64,000 bases of DNA from positions 1,317,001 through 1,381,000 of the forward strand of contig NZ_CP104467.1 of NCBI RefSeq assembly GCF_025369935.1, in the 5' to 3' direction. This document shows, piece after piece, positions 63,074 to 64,000 of this stretch. The translations under genes were made by a program, and so were the position numbers. The notes below the pieces were generated by a model. The model was not told where the DNA came from and did no database searches. It saw only the letters and a list, made by a program, of their open reading frames with translations. Each line of letters begins with the position of its first letter. Position 1 is the stretch's first letter. Source of the DNA: Paenibacillus andongensis (GTDB lineage: Bacteria; Bacillota; Bacilli; Paenibacillales; NBRC-103111).

Positions 63074-64000
63074 ATGGAGAGCACTGTGCATGAACTTAAT
63101 GACTATAGAACAAGTTCTATAGCGAAAAAGAAGACAAAGTTTCAACTGTTTAAGAGAAGATTGTATAGAGAGCGTCAAATATGGATGCTTTGCATCCCCA
63201 TTCTAATCTTTATCGCTATCATGCAGTATTTACCTATGCTAGGCGTGATTACAGCCTTCATGAATTACATTCCCGGCACTTCTATTTTCAAGAGTGAATG
63301 GGTAGGCCTACTGCATTTCAAAGCGTTCTTTGCTTCGCCGGATTTCCCCATGATTATGCGGAATACGCTCGCCATCGGTGGACTGAATATTTTGTTTGGA
63401 TTCCCGGCGCCGATTATATTGGCTCTACTGCTAAATGAGGTTCGAAGTAAGTCTTTTCGTAAATTTATCCAATCCACTTCTTACTTGCCCTATTTTCTTT
63501 CATGGGTTGTTATAGCCAGTATTACGTTTACCTTATTTGGTAATGAAGGGGTTTTTAATGAATTTTTGCTGCGTTTCGGATTCAGTGATCAACCTATAGC
63601 CTTCCTGGGTGAAGGCGGTAAATATTACTGGGGTATTATCACGGGACTCGGCGTGTGGAAGAATGTTGGATGGAACTCGATCATTTACCTGTCCGCAATT
63701 ACAAGCGTTGACCCGGAACAGTACGATGCAGGAAAAGTGGATGGCCTCGGCAGATTCAAAAGCATGTGGCACATTACACTGCCCGCTATTCGCCCCACGA
63801 TTGTCGTACTGTGGATTCTGAGCTTGGGTAGTATTTTTACGGCAGGCTTAGAGGCCCCTCTCTTGATCGGGAATTCGCAAACCAGAGACTATTCGGAAGT
63901 CCTAGATACGTACGTCTTTACTTATGGACTTCAACTCGGCAACTATTCTTTTGCAACCGCCATTGAATTAGTTAAATCAATCATTGCAATTAGTTTAGTA
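63074..64000 (+). CDS. sugar ABC transporter permease (LplB-like), 3' end outside window
   Basis: About 309 residues visible. A charged N-terminal tail precedes six expected helices, starting QIWMLCIPILIFIAIMQYLP. The EAA loop YDAGKVDGLGRFKSMWHITL then PAIRP contacts the ATPase. GGAGG lies shortly before the ATG at 63074. The frame stays open to the window end; usual length is about 310-320 residues, so only a few codons are missing. Works with the lipoprotein at 61310 and presumably a second permease beyond the window; the ATPase is usually encoded elsewhere. Confidence 0.92.
   Translation, partial: MESTVHELNDYRTSSIAKKKTKFQLFKRRLYRERQIWMLCIPILIFIAIMQYLPMLGVITAFMNYIPGTSIFKSEWVGLLHFKAFFASPDFPMIMRNTLAIGGLNILFGFPAPIILALLLNEVRSKSFRKFIQSTSYLPYFLSWVVIASITFTLFGNEGVFNEFLLRFGFSDQPIAFLGEGGKYYWGIITGLGVWKNVGWNSIIYLSAITSVDPEQYDAGKVDGLGRFKSMWHITLPAIRPTIVVLWILSLGSIFTAGLEAPLLIGNSQTRDYSEVLDTYVFTYGLQLGNYSFATAIELVKSIIAISLV

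Overview
The window looks like an accessory-rich stretch of a Paenibacillus-type chromosome, meaning an endospore-forming, low-to-mid GC Firmicute. This is an inference. It rests on the sporulation and germination genes spoVB and cwlJ, a very large secreted protein ending in three S-layer homology (SLH) domains, large secreted glycoside hydrolases with discoidin modules, LplA/LplB-type sugar ABC transport genes, strong AGGAGG ribosome sites, frequent TTG/GTG starts, and many one-component regulators beside the enzymes they probably control. I see no rRNA, tRNA, CRISPR array or prophage.

Layout. 0-7 kb: a cut-off DUF2334 gene; an ArsR/SRPBCC/DoxX stress operon; spoVB; an amidohydrolase divergent from its MarR regulator; and an extra lspA. 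7-9.3 kb: an inverted-repeat segment, an IS110-family element with a possible bridge-RNA leader, and a decayed WYL regulator. 9.3-16.5 kb: two intact WYL regulators, small proteins, DoxX, cwlJ, DinB, EVE, and a TetR-controlled SRPBCC/oxidoreductase operon. 16.7-21.6 kb: a translationally coupled pair of membrane proteins, an HxlR/DUF4267 pair, DUF2269, an extended SDR reductase followed by a decayed TetR gene, and a stand-alone rpmF. 22.4-30.8 kb: one SLH protein of about 2,790 residues.

31-38.7 kb: GNAT, MerR/SRPBCC/DHFR-like, cyclase, SGNH hydrolase, several gene fragments and an azoreductase. 39-47 kb: two very large secreted glycan-active proteins (DUF4855 and GH20) sharing the same accessory modules. 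47.4-56.8 kb: DUF2975/XRE, an SDR with a frameshifted MerR, fragments, a second coupled membrane-protein pair and a CBO0543 gene, an ABC-class ATPase behind an attenuator-like leader, and a quinone oxidoreductase divergent from an HxlR regulator. 56.9-64 kb: an alpha-galactoside module (LacI, GH36, LacI, lipoprotein binding protein, permease) tied together by repeats of the palindrome ATTTAGTAAAT.

How the genes work together. Most of the window is a string of small regulator-plus-enzyme cassettes (ArsR, MarR, WYL, TetR, HxlR, MerR, XRE) for chemical or cell-envelope stress. Several have visible operators. They are interrupted by two blocks for surface display and glycan use. Many intergenic gaps carry copies of a dispersed hairpin repeat, and at least seven gene fragments show active gene decay. 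The least explained items are the attenuator-controlled ABC-class ATPase (53.1-55.1 kb), the recurring membrane-protein pair (16.7-17.7 and 50.7-51.7 kb), and the repeat families.
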